Notes under the pieces: model-generated
The model's input: only the letters and a program-made list of their open reading frames with translations
The model's database searches: none
What the model was told of the DNA's origin: nothing
Made by a program: the position numbers and the translations under genes
Assembly (NCBI GenBank): GCA_037447655.1
Contig: JBBHKE010002838.1
Span: forward strand, 237,073-301,072
Length of the DNA stretch: 64,000 bases
DNA from: Zygnema cylindricum
Lineage: Eukaryota; Streptophyta; Zygnematophyceae; Zygnematales; Zygnemataceae
Reading direction: 5' to 3'
Shown: positions 1 through 11,215 of the stretch, one piece after another
Numbering within the stretch: the first letter of the stretch is position 1
Layout: each line of letters opens with the position of its first letter

Positions 1-1274
1 AGAACTCAACTATCCTGTGTGCAAACCCGAATGGCAGCGTACGAGTGGGAAAGGGGCATCCAAATCCGAAAATAGACAGATGGGAAGAGGAAAGTGGTTC
101 CTCTCTCGGCCACCGGGGAAATTCTTATTTTTTCGCCTCTACCAGCAATGTGGCCATTTTGTGCAGAAACGGACTACCTCCCTGGTCACATGGTGGCACG
201 GGTTGTGGATCGAAGCCAACCGGATTGTGCAGACATGTCCTTCGTGTGAACGAGTGAAAGCAGCCTTCAACAAAAAAGGAAGTACCAAAATTCATTCCCT
301 TCCCATCAAGGGAATGTTTTATCCTTGGTCTTTAAATCTAATGAGTCCTCTACCCACTAGCTGATGGGGAACCGCTTTGTATTGGTGATGATAGAGCATT
401 TTTCCAAATGGATAAAATTGGTGGTCCTACCCCGTAAGGAGTCCAAGGCAATTGCACACGCATTCTTGATGAGAGTGTTGTCCCAATTTGGTGCACCGGC
501 CAAAGTTCTGACCGACAAGGGATCCGAATTTGCGGGGGAATTCTTTAACTTGTTGGAATTATGCCTTATCGACCACCGGCTGACCAGCCAAGACCACCCG
601 CAAGCCGAAGGTTTAGCCCAAAGGTGCGTATAGACAGTGAAGCGGTCATTGCATAAATATGTTGTTGAAAAGGATTAAGGAGAATGGGACAGAAGGGTGC
701 CTTAACTTGCCATGGGGTATAGATTTAAGTCGGGAAATTTCCCTCTATACCTACAGTCCTTACTTCCTCTTGTTCAGACGACATCCCACTCGGCGCTCCC
801 TCAGCCCAAGCAGAGGTCATTCCGAAAATGGATAATAAGGGATCGGTCGAGAAATAGATTACCAACAGGGCAAAGTTATTCCACCGTGAAATGCCTCTTG
901 CCATGGGGAACTTATAGGTAGCTCAGCACCGCGATCAACTCTAGTATTCGCAACGCCGGAGCACGAATTGTTTTCCACGGCAACTGCGATTTATGCCCGC
1001 GGATTTCGTGTACAGGATGCAACAGAAGAATGACACTCTAGATATTTATGTGGGAGGGGTGATTTTAAAGGAAATAGAGGTTTCCATTAAGGATGATCTG
1101 ACATTAGAGGGAAAAGATGGTCGAAAAATCAAGGAGAATCATATCAATGAGGCTCCCTGTCACCTTAGGGGTTTGGAAGACGAGCCGAATTTCCACCTTA
1201 CCTATTTTGCCGATCGACCTTCATTTTCCTCCGCGTGCCTCCAATCATCTCAGTTGGGCCCTATACTAGTCTAG
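1..1274 (+). pseudogene. Ty3/gypsy integrase remnant (element J)
   Basis: C-terminal pol of a Ty3/gypsy element, whose integrase would join element cDNA to host DNA. Visible in order: the end of an HHCC zinc-binding domain (CPSCERVKAAF, about 235-270); the catalytic core with the first acidic residue in MIEHFSKW (about 388), the second in LTDKGSEF (about 511) and the DHPQAEG segment where the catalytic Glu should be (about 592); then a C-terminal tail (PADFVYRMQQ, APCHLRGLEDEP, 993-1200). The tail resembles gypsy integrase tails of non-seed plants from memory. Reading switches frame near 360, stops at 631 and 676, and shifts again before 993. Its 5' part lies outside the window. It is plainly dead; the family call is firm, the lineage is inference. 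Confidence 0.85.
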
Positions 1275-1410
1275 GGTCGATGCGACTTGTGTTGGCATCA
1301 GTCCTGCCTTCCATCCTTTTGGGACTCTCGTCTTCAACCTTCTCCCCTCTGGTTCTGCGAGAACTGCAAATTGGGCGGGTAGCATATTTATTTACTTAGT
1401 TTTGATGACT

Positions 1411-2876
1411 AAGAGGGGGTGAAATTAGGATATCAGCCCACCCCTTTCCCTTTGACCTCATGGGGAAAGAGGAAGGAGAGGGGGTTTCTTCTTTTTCTTT
1501 TCCCTTCGCTTTCTCCTGCATCCATCCATTCGGCAAGTATCTTTTTCCCCCACGTTTCCATTCATGCCACCGGGAGGGATTGGGGTAGAAGGGGGCATAA
1601 CCATTCCCTAGGGAAGCATTCGCATTTGATATTCTTTGCAGGTCTCCCTTTCGACAACTCTAAGGATCATGGACCCTTCCTCTCTTATCATCAAGCAGGC
1701 TCGAAAGCTTTCAAGCTCGTGTGCCTTCTGGGCACACCCACATATATCTTGGATTGCCAAAACCCATTTTTCCTGTACGGTAATCAACGTACAGATATTG
1801 AGGCGTAACAAACCGAACCGGATTCCTCTTTTTTCCACACGGAGCGCGACGCAATTCGGTTTACGCCTAACGGAGGCCAGACGACGAAGTTATTCCACTC
1901 CCAAGATTGCAGTTTCGCCACTTGGAAGCAGTTTCCCAAATCCCTAGCATATGGTACATTATGAATTTGCACGTAACTTTTGGGATTGCAATCTAGATTA
2001 TGTTGTTAGGCGTCAGTCGAACTTTAGTTTATGTCCAACCGGCTTCTGGTTCATTAATTACCTTAGGTCCAGGTTCGGTGTTTCAGTGCCACCTAAGTAC
2101 TTTTGATAGATTAGTGGATCCGATTTAGACTCTCAGTTATGGATATAGCCGGAGTCTGAAGTATAACTTTTTTCCTTGAGTGTGGTACGGCCTTAATTGT
2201 CTTATGTCAGTTTGATAGCAATTTCTCTCGGCTCATTGGCTCCTTGCATTGCGTTGACCTTTTGGATCTGAAACTGGAGAAACTCTATTGTATAAGGCAC
2301 AGGGGGACGAACAAGACACGGTTCTTTTTCAGTACTCTCTACGAGAAAACCCTTAGAAAATTCCAGCAAACTTCTTTTGGAGAACTTTTTGTTTGTTTGT
2401 GATTTTGACCCTATTGCCATCTTGGTGTACCTTTGTCCTTTGTGGAAATTGTAGTCGTAGTTTGCACAATCTTTCTTTTTTTGGACGATTTGGGACTTGT
2501 GGCGATTGGACACCAAGAAGGGTCTTGCCGCTTCCGGGTTGCGGAAACCAAAGAGTTAAGGAGGACTTTACCTGTTTTGGTGTCTTTGAGAGAGATTTCG
2601 TCTCCTCTTTTTGTCAACGTTGCGTTTGGGGCATGTTGAGCTCAATTGTTATTATTCTAAATTCTATCTTTATCTCTATTTTTTTATGGCAAGGTGATAT
2701 TGTTAATTCCGAGACAACCTATTATTCTTTTATTTTTCTGTTATTCTGCATGGAAGTGCCTTTGTTCCCTCTTTGGTAGTCCTTTTTGGGCTTTGGTTGC
2801 GTTTCAGTCATGTTTGGCTACAAAAATCTTTTAGACCAGAACAGTGGGTTTTGAGGAAATCTTTGTTAGACTTTCA
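1411..2876 (+). repeat. Gypsy J 3' LTR, with polypurine tract
   Basis: A purine run, AAGAGGGGG (1411-1419), sits just before TGAAATTAGG, the expected polypurine tract followed by the LTR start. The first ~290 bp recur at 2881-3196 in the same orientation, which supports an LTR. The 3' edge is placed at the CA at 2875-2876 because the next copy begins at 2881; it could be a few bases off. Downstream of the integrase tail in the same orientation, it is best read as this element's 3' LTR. No long reading frame inside looks real. Confidence 0.65.
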
Positions 2877-2880
2877 ACTG

Positions 2881-3196
2881 TGCAACTATAGGGATATCAA
2901 CCCACCCATTTCCCTCTAACCTCATGGGGAAAGGGGGAAAGAGAGGGGGTATCTTATTTTACTTTTGCCTTCGCTTTCTCCCACATCCATCCATTCGGCA
3001 TGTCTCTTTCTTCCTTACGTTTGTATTCATGTCAGCGAGAGGGATTGGGGCAGAAGGGGGCATGACCATTTCCCATGGAAGCATTTGCATTTAGGATTCT
3101 TTGCAGGTCTCCGTTTGGACAACTCTGTGGATCATCGACCCTTCCTCTCTTATCATCAGGCACGCTCGACACTCTCCCAAATAGCTTCTATATAAT
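2881..3196 (+). repeat. Second J LTR, 5' part only
   Basis: About 300 bp matching 1425-1710 (shared blocks include CCACATCCATCCATTCGGCA-like sequence and the GGGATTGGGGCAGAAGGGGGC block). It starts TGCAACTATAGGG and stops matching near 3196. It is a truncated LTR from a second J insertion or an unequal exchange. Confidence 0.6.
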
Positions 3197-3420
3197 ACGC
3201 CAAGTTTTGCATCAAAAAAAAACTGCTCAGGAGAGCAAATCTTGAAATCCTTTTTGTGTCTAACTCACGCAAGTATGGCGCTCATAGGGGTGAGGTTGGT
3301 CAGATCTTTTGGGGTTTAGACTGCGTATTATTCTTGATCAAAGTAAGAAGGCAAAATTTATCTTAGGGGGCTTGCAGTAAAGTGCTAATTCTGTGTGCCA
3401 ATGGCGGCCACAGAATTACA
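3197..3420. other. Unassigned sequence
   Basis: Between the J LTR fragment and the B1 5' LTR fragment I recognise neither a gene nor a repeat also present elsewhere in the window. Confidence 0.4.
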
Positions 3421-3876
3421 AGGTATGCCTCCGTACGTTCAATAGTGAAGCTTTAGTGTATATGAGTAAGACTTAGACGTTTTTTGGAGTTATGAACACT
3501 TTGTAGTCAAAAATTGTACATGCTATTTTTGGCGGTTTTATTTGTGAATATCTCAATGATTTGTGAGAAAAATTACTTGTAATATCGTGTGTGTGTGTTC
3601 ATCGTGATATTATCTAGGTTGTGGTAGATTTCTAGAGCTATTGAGTCTTTGGTTTGTGACTTATCAACTGTTGAAGTTGCTATTTTTCAAACCGATTTTC
3701 TTTGTGAAATTTTCGTGCTTCTTTTCATTCTAAAATGACTACACCTGCATCCTCGTCGTCTTCAATTTCATTTTAAAATGACTACACCTGCATCCTCGTC
3801 GTCTTCAATTTCATTTTAAAATGACTACACCTGCATCCTCGTCGTCTTCAATTCCAGTAGTGCCTTCTGAAAAACA
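3421..3876 (+). repeat. B1 5' LTR (3' part)
   Basis: Matches the 3' half of the B1 3' LTR (22405-22749), for example TTATGAACACTTTGTAGTCA in both. It ends AAAAACA directly before the PBS. The left ~700 bp are missing; similarity starts near 3421 at the GTATGCCTCCGTA block. Confidence 0.75.
3735..3853 (+). repeat. 43-bp tandem triplication of the gag start
   Basis: A 43-bp unit containing ATGACTACACCTGCATCC occurs at 3735, 3778 and 3821. The third copy runs into gag. The first two give 13-codon frames (MTTPASSSSSISF) that stop at TAA a few bases before the next ATG, so they would act as short upstream frames. Confidence 0.9.
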
Positions 3877-3891
3877 AGTTATGGGCCCACC
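3877..3891 (+). promoter_or_regulatory. B1 primer binding site (half-tRNA iMet type)
   Basis: AGTTATGGGCCCACC lies directly after the LTR end CA. Apart from its first base it is complementary to the anticodon arm of plant initiator tRNA-Met (tRNA strand GGTGGGCCCATAACC, from memory). Confidence 0.7.
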
Positions 3892-4051
3892 TTCACAAAT
3901 TTCCGTTTTTTATGAGAGAGAATATCTGCATTGGGCAGGTCTTATTCGGTCTTACTTTGTACAAGTGAAGCTTTTTAATATTGTTAATGGATCTATGGCA
4001 AAAACTGATGCCAACAATGATCAAAAGAATGAGCAAGGATTTCATCTAAGA

Positions 4052-4056
4052 AAACT
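4052..4056. repeat. Target-site duplication of C1, left copy
   Basis: AAACT here and at 16554-16558 flank the two C1 LTR ends exactly, marking C1 as a genuine later insertion into B1 gag. Confidence 0.85.
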
Positions 4057-4629
4057 TGTTGGTTTTTGGTGCGATTCCAAGCGATTCTCCGATACGCCGA
4101 TTTGCTTCATATTTTTTTTTTTTATAGGTGAATCGGTTTGCTAAGTATAGGCGATATTTTTCGGACAAGAATCGTAGCGGGATTTTGTCAGTTTTCAGTT
4201 TGCAGTTTTTTTTGTCTGAACATGCAGCTGTCCCCCATGTCTTATTGTGCTGTGGACATTTTACACGTGGCAAATAATTATTGGACCACCACTTAGTGAG
4301 TGTGTTAGCTTTAGGCTATTTAGTCGTGTGCTTAGGAACAAACAATTATCATTCACAAGAAAGCAAAGTCACAAAAGGAATCTAGCTTTATTAATAATGA
4401 CAATCAGTCCACTTTTGTTTTACATCCATTGTACTTGTATTCTTATAATGAGAAGTAACAAATTTGTCTGAATTTTCTCTGTGTTTGTCATATCTCTACC
4501 CACTCTAAATTTTGATCAAAATGCCTGGTCACTTGTCCTATCTGAGCCTTGTGTTATTTTTCTCCGGAGTCGAAAGTTGTGGCGCTCAAATTTATCTTTG
4601 TCGCTCGTAATGGCCAACCCCGCGTATCA
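4057..4629 (+). repeat. C1 5' LTR
   Basis: Aligns along its length with 15979-16553 (for example GTGTGCTTAGGA, CCTATCTGAGCCTTGTG, TTATCTTTGTCGCTCGTAATG). Starts TGTTGG, ends CA next to the PBS. It contains a gag start ATG at 4612, 18 bp before its end. Confidence 0.88.
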
Positions 4630-5630
4630 GGTTATGGGCCCATCTGCTCACTAGACAAGTTCGAAGGCGCCAACTATCAGTTTTGGAGGTGTAGGGCGGA
4701 GGCCGCTCTAGAGGAGAGATCATGTCTTGCAATCGTACTCGGAGTTGAGATACGTCCCAATGATGCAAATGCTGCAAACCCAACAGATGCAGAAAGAAAG
4801 AAAATCGGCGATTGGGACATGAGAGAAATCCGTGGCAAGAATATTTTGATAAGGGGTTTACTATACAACCAGCTGAGAAATGTCACAAGATTCAAGACAT
4901 CAGCTGAGATCTGGTTTCCTTGGAAGCCACCCACAAGCTTTCAAGGATGACAGCCCGCATCAAGTTGGGGAAGACGCTAATGACAACCATCTATTAGGAC
5001 GGAATGTCCATGGAGGCTTATACCTCCCATTATGCTAATTTGTTGGCCAAAGCTGACGCAGTCGGCTTCACCCTTCCTAATGACACGAAAATTACCCTCC
5101 TCATACTTTCCCTCTCGAAGGAATACAAACCAATTCTCACTTCGTTGGATCAAAAAGATGTAAACTCATGGAAGTGGAATGAGGTTGTTGAGGCGCTCCT
5201 CAAAGACGAGTTCAACACCAAAATCATGACGAGCCGTGAGTCCATTGCCGGAATCAACGGGTATGTTGCAGGCAAAAAGGAGAGGAAAGATTAAAATCGC
5301 GACAGAAAAATAGATAGAAAACGTTTGTATTTCGATAAGACTGGTCATTTCATTTCAGTCTGTCGAAAAAACTCCTATGACAAACTGCATGGGAAAGTAG
5401 ACGAGACGAAACTGAAAAAGGGGAAAGGAAAGGGGAAGGAGATCGTCACCTCACAAGCAATGATGGCGTCCTCCACCGCGACTAGAAATGACCACTGGAT
5501 GGTGGACAACGGTGCATCTGAGCACATGTGTTTCAAGTGAGAGTGGTTCTCCAACTTCCGTGAAATCGCTCCTTCGCAGATCTTCATGGGAGACAACCAC
5601 AACGCATATGCCACAAGAAGAACAACGGAG
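4612..5630 (+). pseudogene. C1 gag and protease, broken
   Basis: Gag starts in the LTR as MANPAYQVMGP, reading through the PBS, then shifts by one base to the frame of SLDKFEGANYQFWRCRAEAAL. Further gag follows (YTSHYANLLAKADAVGF, VNSWKWNEVVEALL), then a degraded zinc knuckle (FDKTGHFISVC, with its first cysteines lost) and a copia protease motif, WMVDNGASEHMC (about 5495-5530). The usual active-site DSGA reads DNGA. Frame breaks occur near 4640, 4950, 5290 and 5540. The frame ends at about 5630, where family A sequence begins. Confidence 0.8.
4630..4642 (+). promoter_or_regulatory. C1 primer binding site (half-tRNA iMet type)
   Basis: GGTTATGGGCCCA begins at the first base after the LTR end. 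The 3' LTR ends at the same TATCA and is followed by the TSD instead, which fixes this boundary independently. Confidence 0.82.
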
Positions 5631-5636
5631 CAAGCG

Positions 5637-5891
5637 ACTCCTCATAGTCAATCCCCTCTTTTTTTGGGTGAACCCCTTTGCTACCAAACAAGCTTTATAT
5701 CTCTCAATGGTATTATCTAGGTTCAGTTTTAGTTTAAATACCCATTTACAGCCACTAGGTTTTCTGTCTAGAGGACAATCCGCTAGTTCCCAAGTATTTT
5801 CTTCCATGATGGAAGCCATCTCATCATTTATGGCTCTAATCCATCTGTCTTTTTCTGGGCTATTCCCTGCCTCAAAATATGACTGAGGCTC
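5637..5891 (-). pseudogene. Family A RT fragment on the opposite strand
   Basis: Minus-strand reading gives EPQSYFEAGNSPEKDRWIRA, then [20 protein letters not shown] and LVAKGFTQK, the start of copia reverse transcriptase. It is nearly the same as A2 at 34198-34420. It is cut on its left by C1 and on its right by the A1 LTR. It must be part of an older family A copy that A1 hit or recombined with. Confidence 0.8.
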
Positions 5892-6056
5892 TACTGAAAT
5901 CACCAGATTTAGGGGAGGTATTTTCTAGGTCTTAATTAAAATAAATAGAAAAAGGAGGAAAGCACAGGCAACTTGCCTCCACCTTCTCTCTCTAGCCCCC
6001 ATACATGCCGTAGCTCCTTAGACAGGGCTTAAGAGGGACCTAATTCACTCTTAACC

Positions 6057-6130
6057 AAAAAGGTTGAGTCCGACAAGACTCGAACCTCCGACCGGTAGGG
6101 CGAGGCGTAGCCGTCAACCCTTACCAGTCT
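6057..6130 (-). promoter_or_regulatory. tRNA-like Pol III unit in A1 5' LTR
   Basis: Read on the minus strand: A-box-like TGGTAAGGG (6118-6126), B box GGTTCGAGTCT (6076-6086), T5 run (6057-6061). It is antisense to A1. Confidence 0.6.
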
Positions 6131-6626
6131 GTCGCAGCAGTCCGTTAGGATGCATAAGGTTTGATAGCTATTTAAACAATAGATAGGCGACTAATCCGAT
6201 TAACATAATTACAAATAGAATACATAGAAACTAGTTGGAGTTTGAGTATGCATGAAACAAATATACCGGGCATTTGTTTTTCAACGGTTGTCGTTTAAAG
6301 CCGGTTTTTATCCGACCGCCCGCACAATTGCCGAGATCCCGGAATGGTCGCCTTGGCGGTTTTCGGTTGTGACATGACCTTGCAACACGTGGCACGATGT
6401 CATTGAGAAGAGGAAATCCCGAAGAATATGAGGACAAGTCCGAGGGAGACAGGCGTCCCTTCCATGTCCTTGTCGTACACAGGCCGTACAGAAAGTACAT
6501 CGACCGTAGTACCTTTCTGTACTGTATAGTCTTCTGATTAGTTCCGTACCTCAGTAGATAAGGGTTGTGAGAGGGTTTATGACTTAGTGAATTGAGGAGG
6601 TAGCCACCTCTCTCCGAAAAAGTTTT

Positions 6627-6634
6627 TATAAATA
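6627..6634 (+). promoter_or_regulatory. A1 LTR TATA box
   Basis: TATAAATA, kept at 11984-11991 in the 3' LTR and as TATATAAA at 62269 in A3. It is placed in the last third of the LTR, as expected for the element promoter. Confidence 0.65.
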
Positions 6635-6697
6635 TTGGCATCTTGGCCACTCCATAACTAATCGCCTGGTTGGGCGTTTTCATTGATTCTTCTTGAT

Positions 6698-6732
6698 GTG
6701 GACTCAAGGGAGTCCACAGTGCACAGGGGTGC
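6698..6732 (+). other. Twin hairpins in A1 5' LTR
   Basis: GTGGACTC-AAGG-GAGTCCAC (8-bp stem, 6698-6717), then GCAC-AGGG-GTGC core (6721-6732). The same pair occurs in the other A, F and G LTRs. Confidence 0.6.
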
Positions 6733-6828
6733 AGTCAGATTATCTGTTTATTTGCTTGGGTGGCAGTTGCTCTAGTTGAAAGTGTGTTAGTCAAAAACTA
6801 CCTAGAGGCTTCCTCAATTTTGGTCCAA

Positions 6829-9800
6829 AAGGGGGACACAGAATTGCAGGTTATGGGCCCACCCTCTAGCGTGCCTATATTCAACAGATATAGGTTCATT
6901 TACTGGGAAGCTATGATGACAGGGGCATTTTGTGAGAAACGATACTGGGGTATTGTTAGTGGACAAGTGAAACGTCCATCTCAAGGAACTCCACCAGGGT
7001 TTGGAGGAGTGAGGTTTTCTACAGCAGGATCTGCTCCAACGGAGGAGACAAATGATAGAGACAGCAGTGTGTCCGAAAAAGGGAAAGGAAAGGAGACACC
7101 TCTCACTCCTATTGCCATGGCACCCGGATCGGTGGCCGTGAAGAACGAGGAAAACTACATTCAGATGTGGGAGTACACCAACATGAATGCCCGACACTTC
7201 ATTATGAGGCACCTCACCCAAGCGTTGGCAACCTCTCACCTTCAAATCTTCAAGGCCGAGGAGTTGTGGATGACTTTAGTGGAGATCTATAGAGCTGGCA
7301 CCATTCAAGAGCTCTAGCTCGCTGAGCAAAGGTTGATTAGTTACACTTTCAAAAGAGGAAAGATGTTGGACTATTGCACCGATCTCTCTTGTGTATACAT
7401 GGAGATTGAAAGTGCCGGATGGATAGGCACTATGAAGATGAAAGTTAACACTCTCATCATGAAGTTGCCGGAGGAGTATGAAATTATAGTGTATCGAGTG
7501 CAACAAATGGATGATAGTGCTTGGAAGTGGAGCACCGTGGTTCGAATGATACTTGTACAAGAAAACACCATTGAGATCCGAAGAGGAGGAAAGAACATTC
7601 AAGCTCTAGCTACCGGAATTGACCGGTGGAAGAAGGATCTGAAGAAGCCGTACAACAACTTTAAAGGGGAAAAGGATCAATCTGGAGAACCAAGGACTCC
7701 AAAGGGCCTTTGTCATTTCTGCAAAAAGCCGGGGCACTTCATAGCTGATTGCATCAAGCTATCGGAGCTGAGGCTTCAAAAAAATCGTGGAGGTGGTTCT
7801 TTCGGAGGGAAGAAGAAAGCACTTGTGGTCACTCGAGTGAAAGGAGAGACCGAGGAGGACGAGTCCTCCGAGGAGGAGGATGGAGAACTTCTTCTTGACG
7901 AGAATCTAGAGGAGAAGGAGATCCCTCGAAAACAGAAGTGTGCCCTTGGAGCCATTCGAGAAGCACCAGAGGAGGGATGGATCATTAACTCAGGTGCATC
8001 TATGCATATGTGTCGTGACAGGCACCTATTCACTAAGCTAAGAAAGATCCCTACTGTGGAAATAGAGTATGGGGAAGGGAGAGTAGTCACTACAGATCTA
8101 GTGGGATCAGTAGATCTGAAAGTCTTAGTGAAGGGTAAGACTTCTATTCTCACCTTCTCAGATGTGCTCTACATTCCTCAGTTGAGTAGGAATCTTGTGT
8201 CTACCTCTGTATTAGATGACAAGGATTTTGATACCTTCACTAGAAAAGGAGTCTTTACAGCTAAGTATGGAGATGAAGTCTACTTCACAGCAGAAAAGAG
8301 TAGCCAAGGAATGTTTAGGCTTAACCTGAGTAATGAAAAGGAAAGTGCTTACTATGGTGGTGTCCCTAGCTTGATGATCTAGCATAAGCGTTTGGGGCAT
8401 GTGTTCTTTGAGAGGCTGAGGGAAATGAAGAAGCTGGGTGTAATAGAAGGCATTCACTATGGGGATAATGAGATATTGGATGACTGTAATGACTGTGCCA
8501 AAGGTAAGGCTCACAGACTTCCCTTTCCCAAAACTGCCACATATAGAGGTGAGAAAGTACAAGATCTGGTCCACATAGATATCTGGGGATCAGCAAGAGT
8601 GCCTTCGGTTGGGGGGAAGAGGTATATGCTGACAATTACTGATGATTGGTCCAGATATTCCAGAGTCTACTTCTTGAAAACAAAGTCTGAAACACCAAAA
8701 TACTTTAAAGAATACAAAGCTTGGAGTGAGAAGTTGCACGGAACCCCCATTAAGAGAATAATGAGTGATAATGGGGCAGAGTACACCTCTATCCAGTTTG
8801 AGGATTATTTGAGAGATGAGGGAGTTCAGCATCAGAAAACTGTACCGAATAATCCAGAACAGAATGGTGTAGCTGAGAGGTTAAACCGGACTTTGGGAGA
8901 GAGTGTGTGCAGCATGTTGGCAGATAAGAAAATAGGAAGAAGATTTTGGGCAGAGGCCATGAACTGTGCTAACTACATTAAGAACAGAGTCCTCACCACA
9001 ACTGTTAAAGGAATGACTCCTTATGAGAGATGGGTTGGAAAGAAACCGAATCTCTCTCACTTAAAGGTATTCGGTAGTCAAGTTTACAATCTTGACACAG
9101 ATAAGAAAAACTGGAAACTAGATGCTAAGGGGAAAGCGGGATATTTTGTGGGATATGATGAGGATGTCAAGGAATATGGAGTCTATGACTTACCTAAACA
9201 AGATATCATTCTGGTAAAACATCTAGTTGTCATGGATGAATGGAAGTCTTTTGATCCTTTAAAAAACACTAAGAAAATCAGAATCAGTTTTGAGTCCGAG
9301 AGTGAGGAGGACTTAGGTCTTCCCAAAAGGGACACTAGTGAAAACATGATTGCAGATTCAGAGGAGATAAAAGATGGGGGAGATATACCAGAATCCCCTC
9401 ATATTCCTACACCCTTTGAGGAGAGAGAGGAAGAGGAGTCATGACCGGTTCCCATGGATAGGGGAGCTGATGAGACAGTTCGGAGGAATCCAAGATTTCC
9501 CTCCATTCCAACTTCGGACTTTGAGGGAGGACGGAGGAGCAGCAAAAGGCTTCAATGAAAACAGGCTGCTTGCAAAGTAACAAAGCTTTCCCATCTAGAT
9601 GAGCCTCAGTCATACTCGAAGGCAATGGACAGTCTGGAGAAAGAAAGGTCGGTCAGAGCCATAAATGATGAGATGGCTTCAATCATGGAGGCAAATACTT
9701 GGGAGCTGGTGGACTGTCCACCAGATAGAAAACCCATTGGGTGTAAATGGGTATTTAAACTGAAACTGATTCCAGATAACACCATTGAGAGATTTAAGGC

Positions 9801-11138
9801 TCGGCTGGTGGCAAAAGGGTTCACTCAAAAAGAGGGGATAGATTATGAGGAGACATTTGATTTAGTAGTTTGATTCCCATCTGTAAGGATTCTCCTTAGT
9901 CTAGCAGCAGCGGAAGACATGGAAATTCACCAGATAGACATCAAAACCGCCTTCCTCAACGGTGAACTGGAGGAAGAGATCTTCATGCTGCAACAAGAAG
10001 GTTTTGTGGAGGAAGGAGAGGAAAGCAAAGTCTGCAGACTTATAAAGTCCTTATATGGACTGAAGCAAGCCCCTAGACAATGGAATAAGAAATTAGATGA
10101 GTTTCTTACCAGTCTGGGGTATATTCAATCAATTCTGACCATTCTATTTATATGTTTGAGGATGAGAATGGTGTGATTTTTATTGCAATTTATGTGGATG
10201 ATTTGCTGGTATTAAGTAAGTCTATAGAGAAGAAAAATATGCCAAAGAAAGATCTAGGAAGCAGATTTGACATGAAGGATTTAGGGGAGGCTAAATACAT
10301 TCTGGGAATTCAAATGGAAAGAGATAGGGGGAAGAGAATCATCAGACTTACTCAGAAAGAGGCTATAGGAAACATGTTGGAGAAATTACAAATGGAGAAT
10401 GCAAACAGTTGTACCACTCCCATGGACTTGAAGAAAGTAAGTGATAGTAGTGTAAAAGGAGGAGTGATAATGTTAGATGATCAAATGAGTCCAGAAGAGA
10501 AACAGTTTATAAAATCTATTCTTTACAGACAGGTCGTAGGAAGTTTGATTTACTTTATGAATTGTACTAGGCCTGACATAGTTGCAGCAATTGGAGTCCT
10601 AAGTAGGAGTCTTAATGATCCTAGGAAGAAAGACTGGGAGGCAGCCAAGAGAGTAATGAGATACCTGGTGGGAACTAGGGATCTATGGTTGCATTTGGGA
10701 GGGGAGCACACTAACATCACTACTTGCAGTGATGCCAGCTATGGGGATGCACCTATGAGAAGATGCACTTCTGGGTATGTATTGTATGAGGGGGAAGGTG
10801 CTTGCTGTTAGAGCAGCAAGCAACAAAAAATTGTTGCTCAGTCCACAATGGAGGCTGAGTACATGGCCTCTTGTTCTGTTGTGAAAGAGCTGATGTGGGT
10901 GAAGTCCTTGTTGCAAGAATTGGGGTACATGAAGAAGGGAGTGCATGAAGTGTTTTGTGATAATCAGGCTGCAATTCCAATTGCAGCCAATCCAAAATAT
11001 CATTTCAAAGCTAAGCATATGGATATAAGATTGAGTTTTCTGAGGGAAAAAGTGGAAAACAAAATTGTGAATTTGGTGTATAAGAGTGATGGGGAAATGG
11101 TGGCTGATATGATGACAAAGCCTATGCCATCTCCCTAG
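6829..11138 (+). pseudogene. A1 gag-pol polyprotein, broken
   Basis: A single Ty1/copia polyprotein frame: gag; zinc knuckle CHFCKKPGHFIADC (7711-7752); acidic linker; protease WIINSGASMHMC (about 7979-8014, DSG changed to NSG); integrase with HKRLGHV, CNDCAKGKAH, VHIDIWG, IMSDNGAEY and NGVAERLNRTL (8383-8893); RT with [10 protein letters not shown] (9739) and YVDDLL (10191); RNase H with DASYGD (about 10731) and EAEYMA (10852). Gag should start in the LTR at 6829, but ATG is AAG here; other copies have MEDTELQVMGPP. In-frame stops lie at 7315, 8380, 9442, 9556, 9871, 10809 and 11136, and one base is lost near 10130. Only single-base lesions separate it from an open frame, so it is younger than B1 or D. 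Confidence 0.9.
6849..6863 (+). promoter_or_regulatory. A1 primer binding site (half-tRNA iMet type)
   Basis: GGTTATGGGCCCACC, a 15-base complement to nucleotides 25-39 of plant initiator tRNA-Met as I recall it. It abuts the LTR end. Confidence 0.8.
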
Positions 11139-11215
11139 CTAAAGTACTGTAGAGAAAAATGTGGATTAAAAGAAAAATTAAAATTAGACTAGAAAATAAG
11201 GGGAGTGTTGAAATC

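Larger units (their letters stand above)
3821..4056 (+). pseudogene. B1 gag N-terminus
   Basis: Gag begins MTTPASSSSSIPVVPSEK and reads through the PBS as QVMGPP, then ISVFYEREYLHWAGLIRSYF. The minus-strand family B gag at 53493-53921 has the same order and motifs. The start codon at 3821 lies inside the LTR, 56 bp before its end. The frame is cut at 4056 by C1. Gag would form the particle that packages the RNA. Confidence 0.8.
5892..6848 (+). repeat. A1 5' LTR
   Basis: 957 bp, aligned with 11216-12206. The first bases are mutated (TACTGAAATCA against TGTTGAAATCA). It ends GAATTGCA next to the PBS. It holds an antisense tRNA-like unit (6057-6130), a TATA box (6627-6634) and twin hairpins (6698-6732). 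Confidence 0.88.

Noticed and set aside
6231-6707. 158-codon minus-strand frame in the A1 LTR
   Set aside because: It lies wholly in the LTR, antisense, and shows no domain; the matching LTRs break it.
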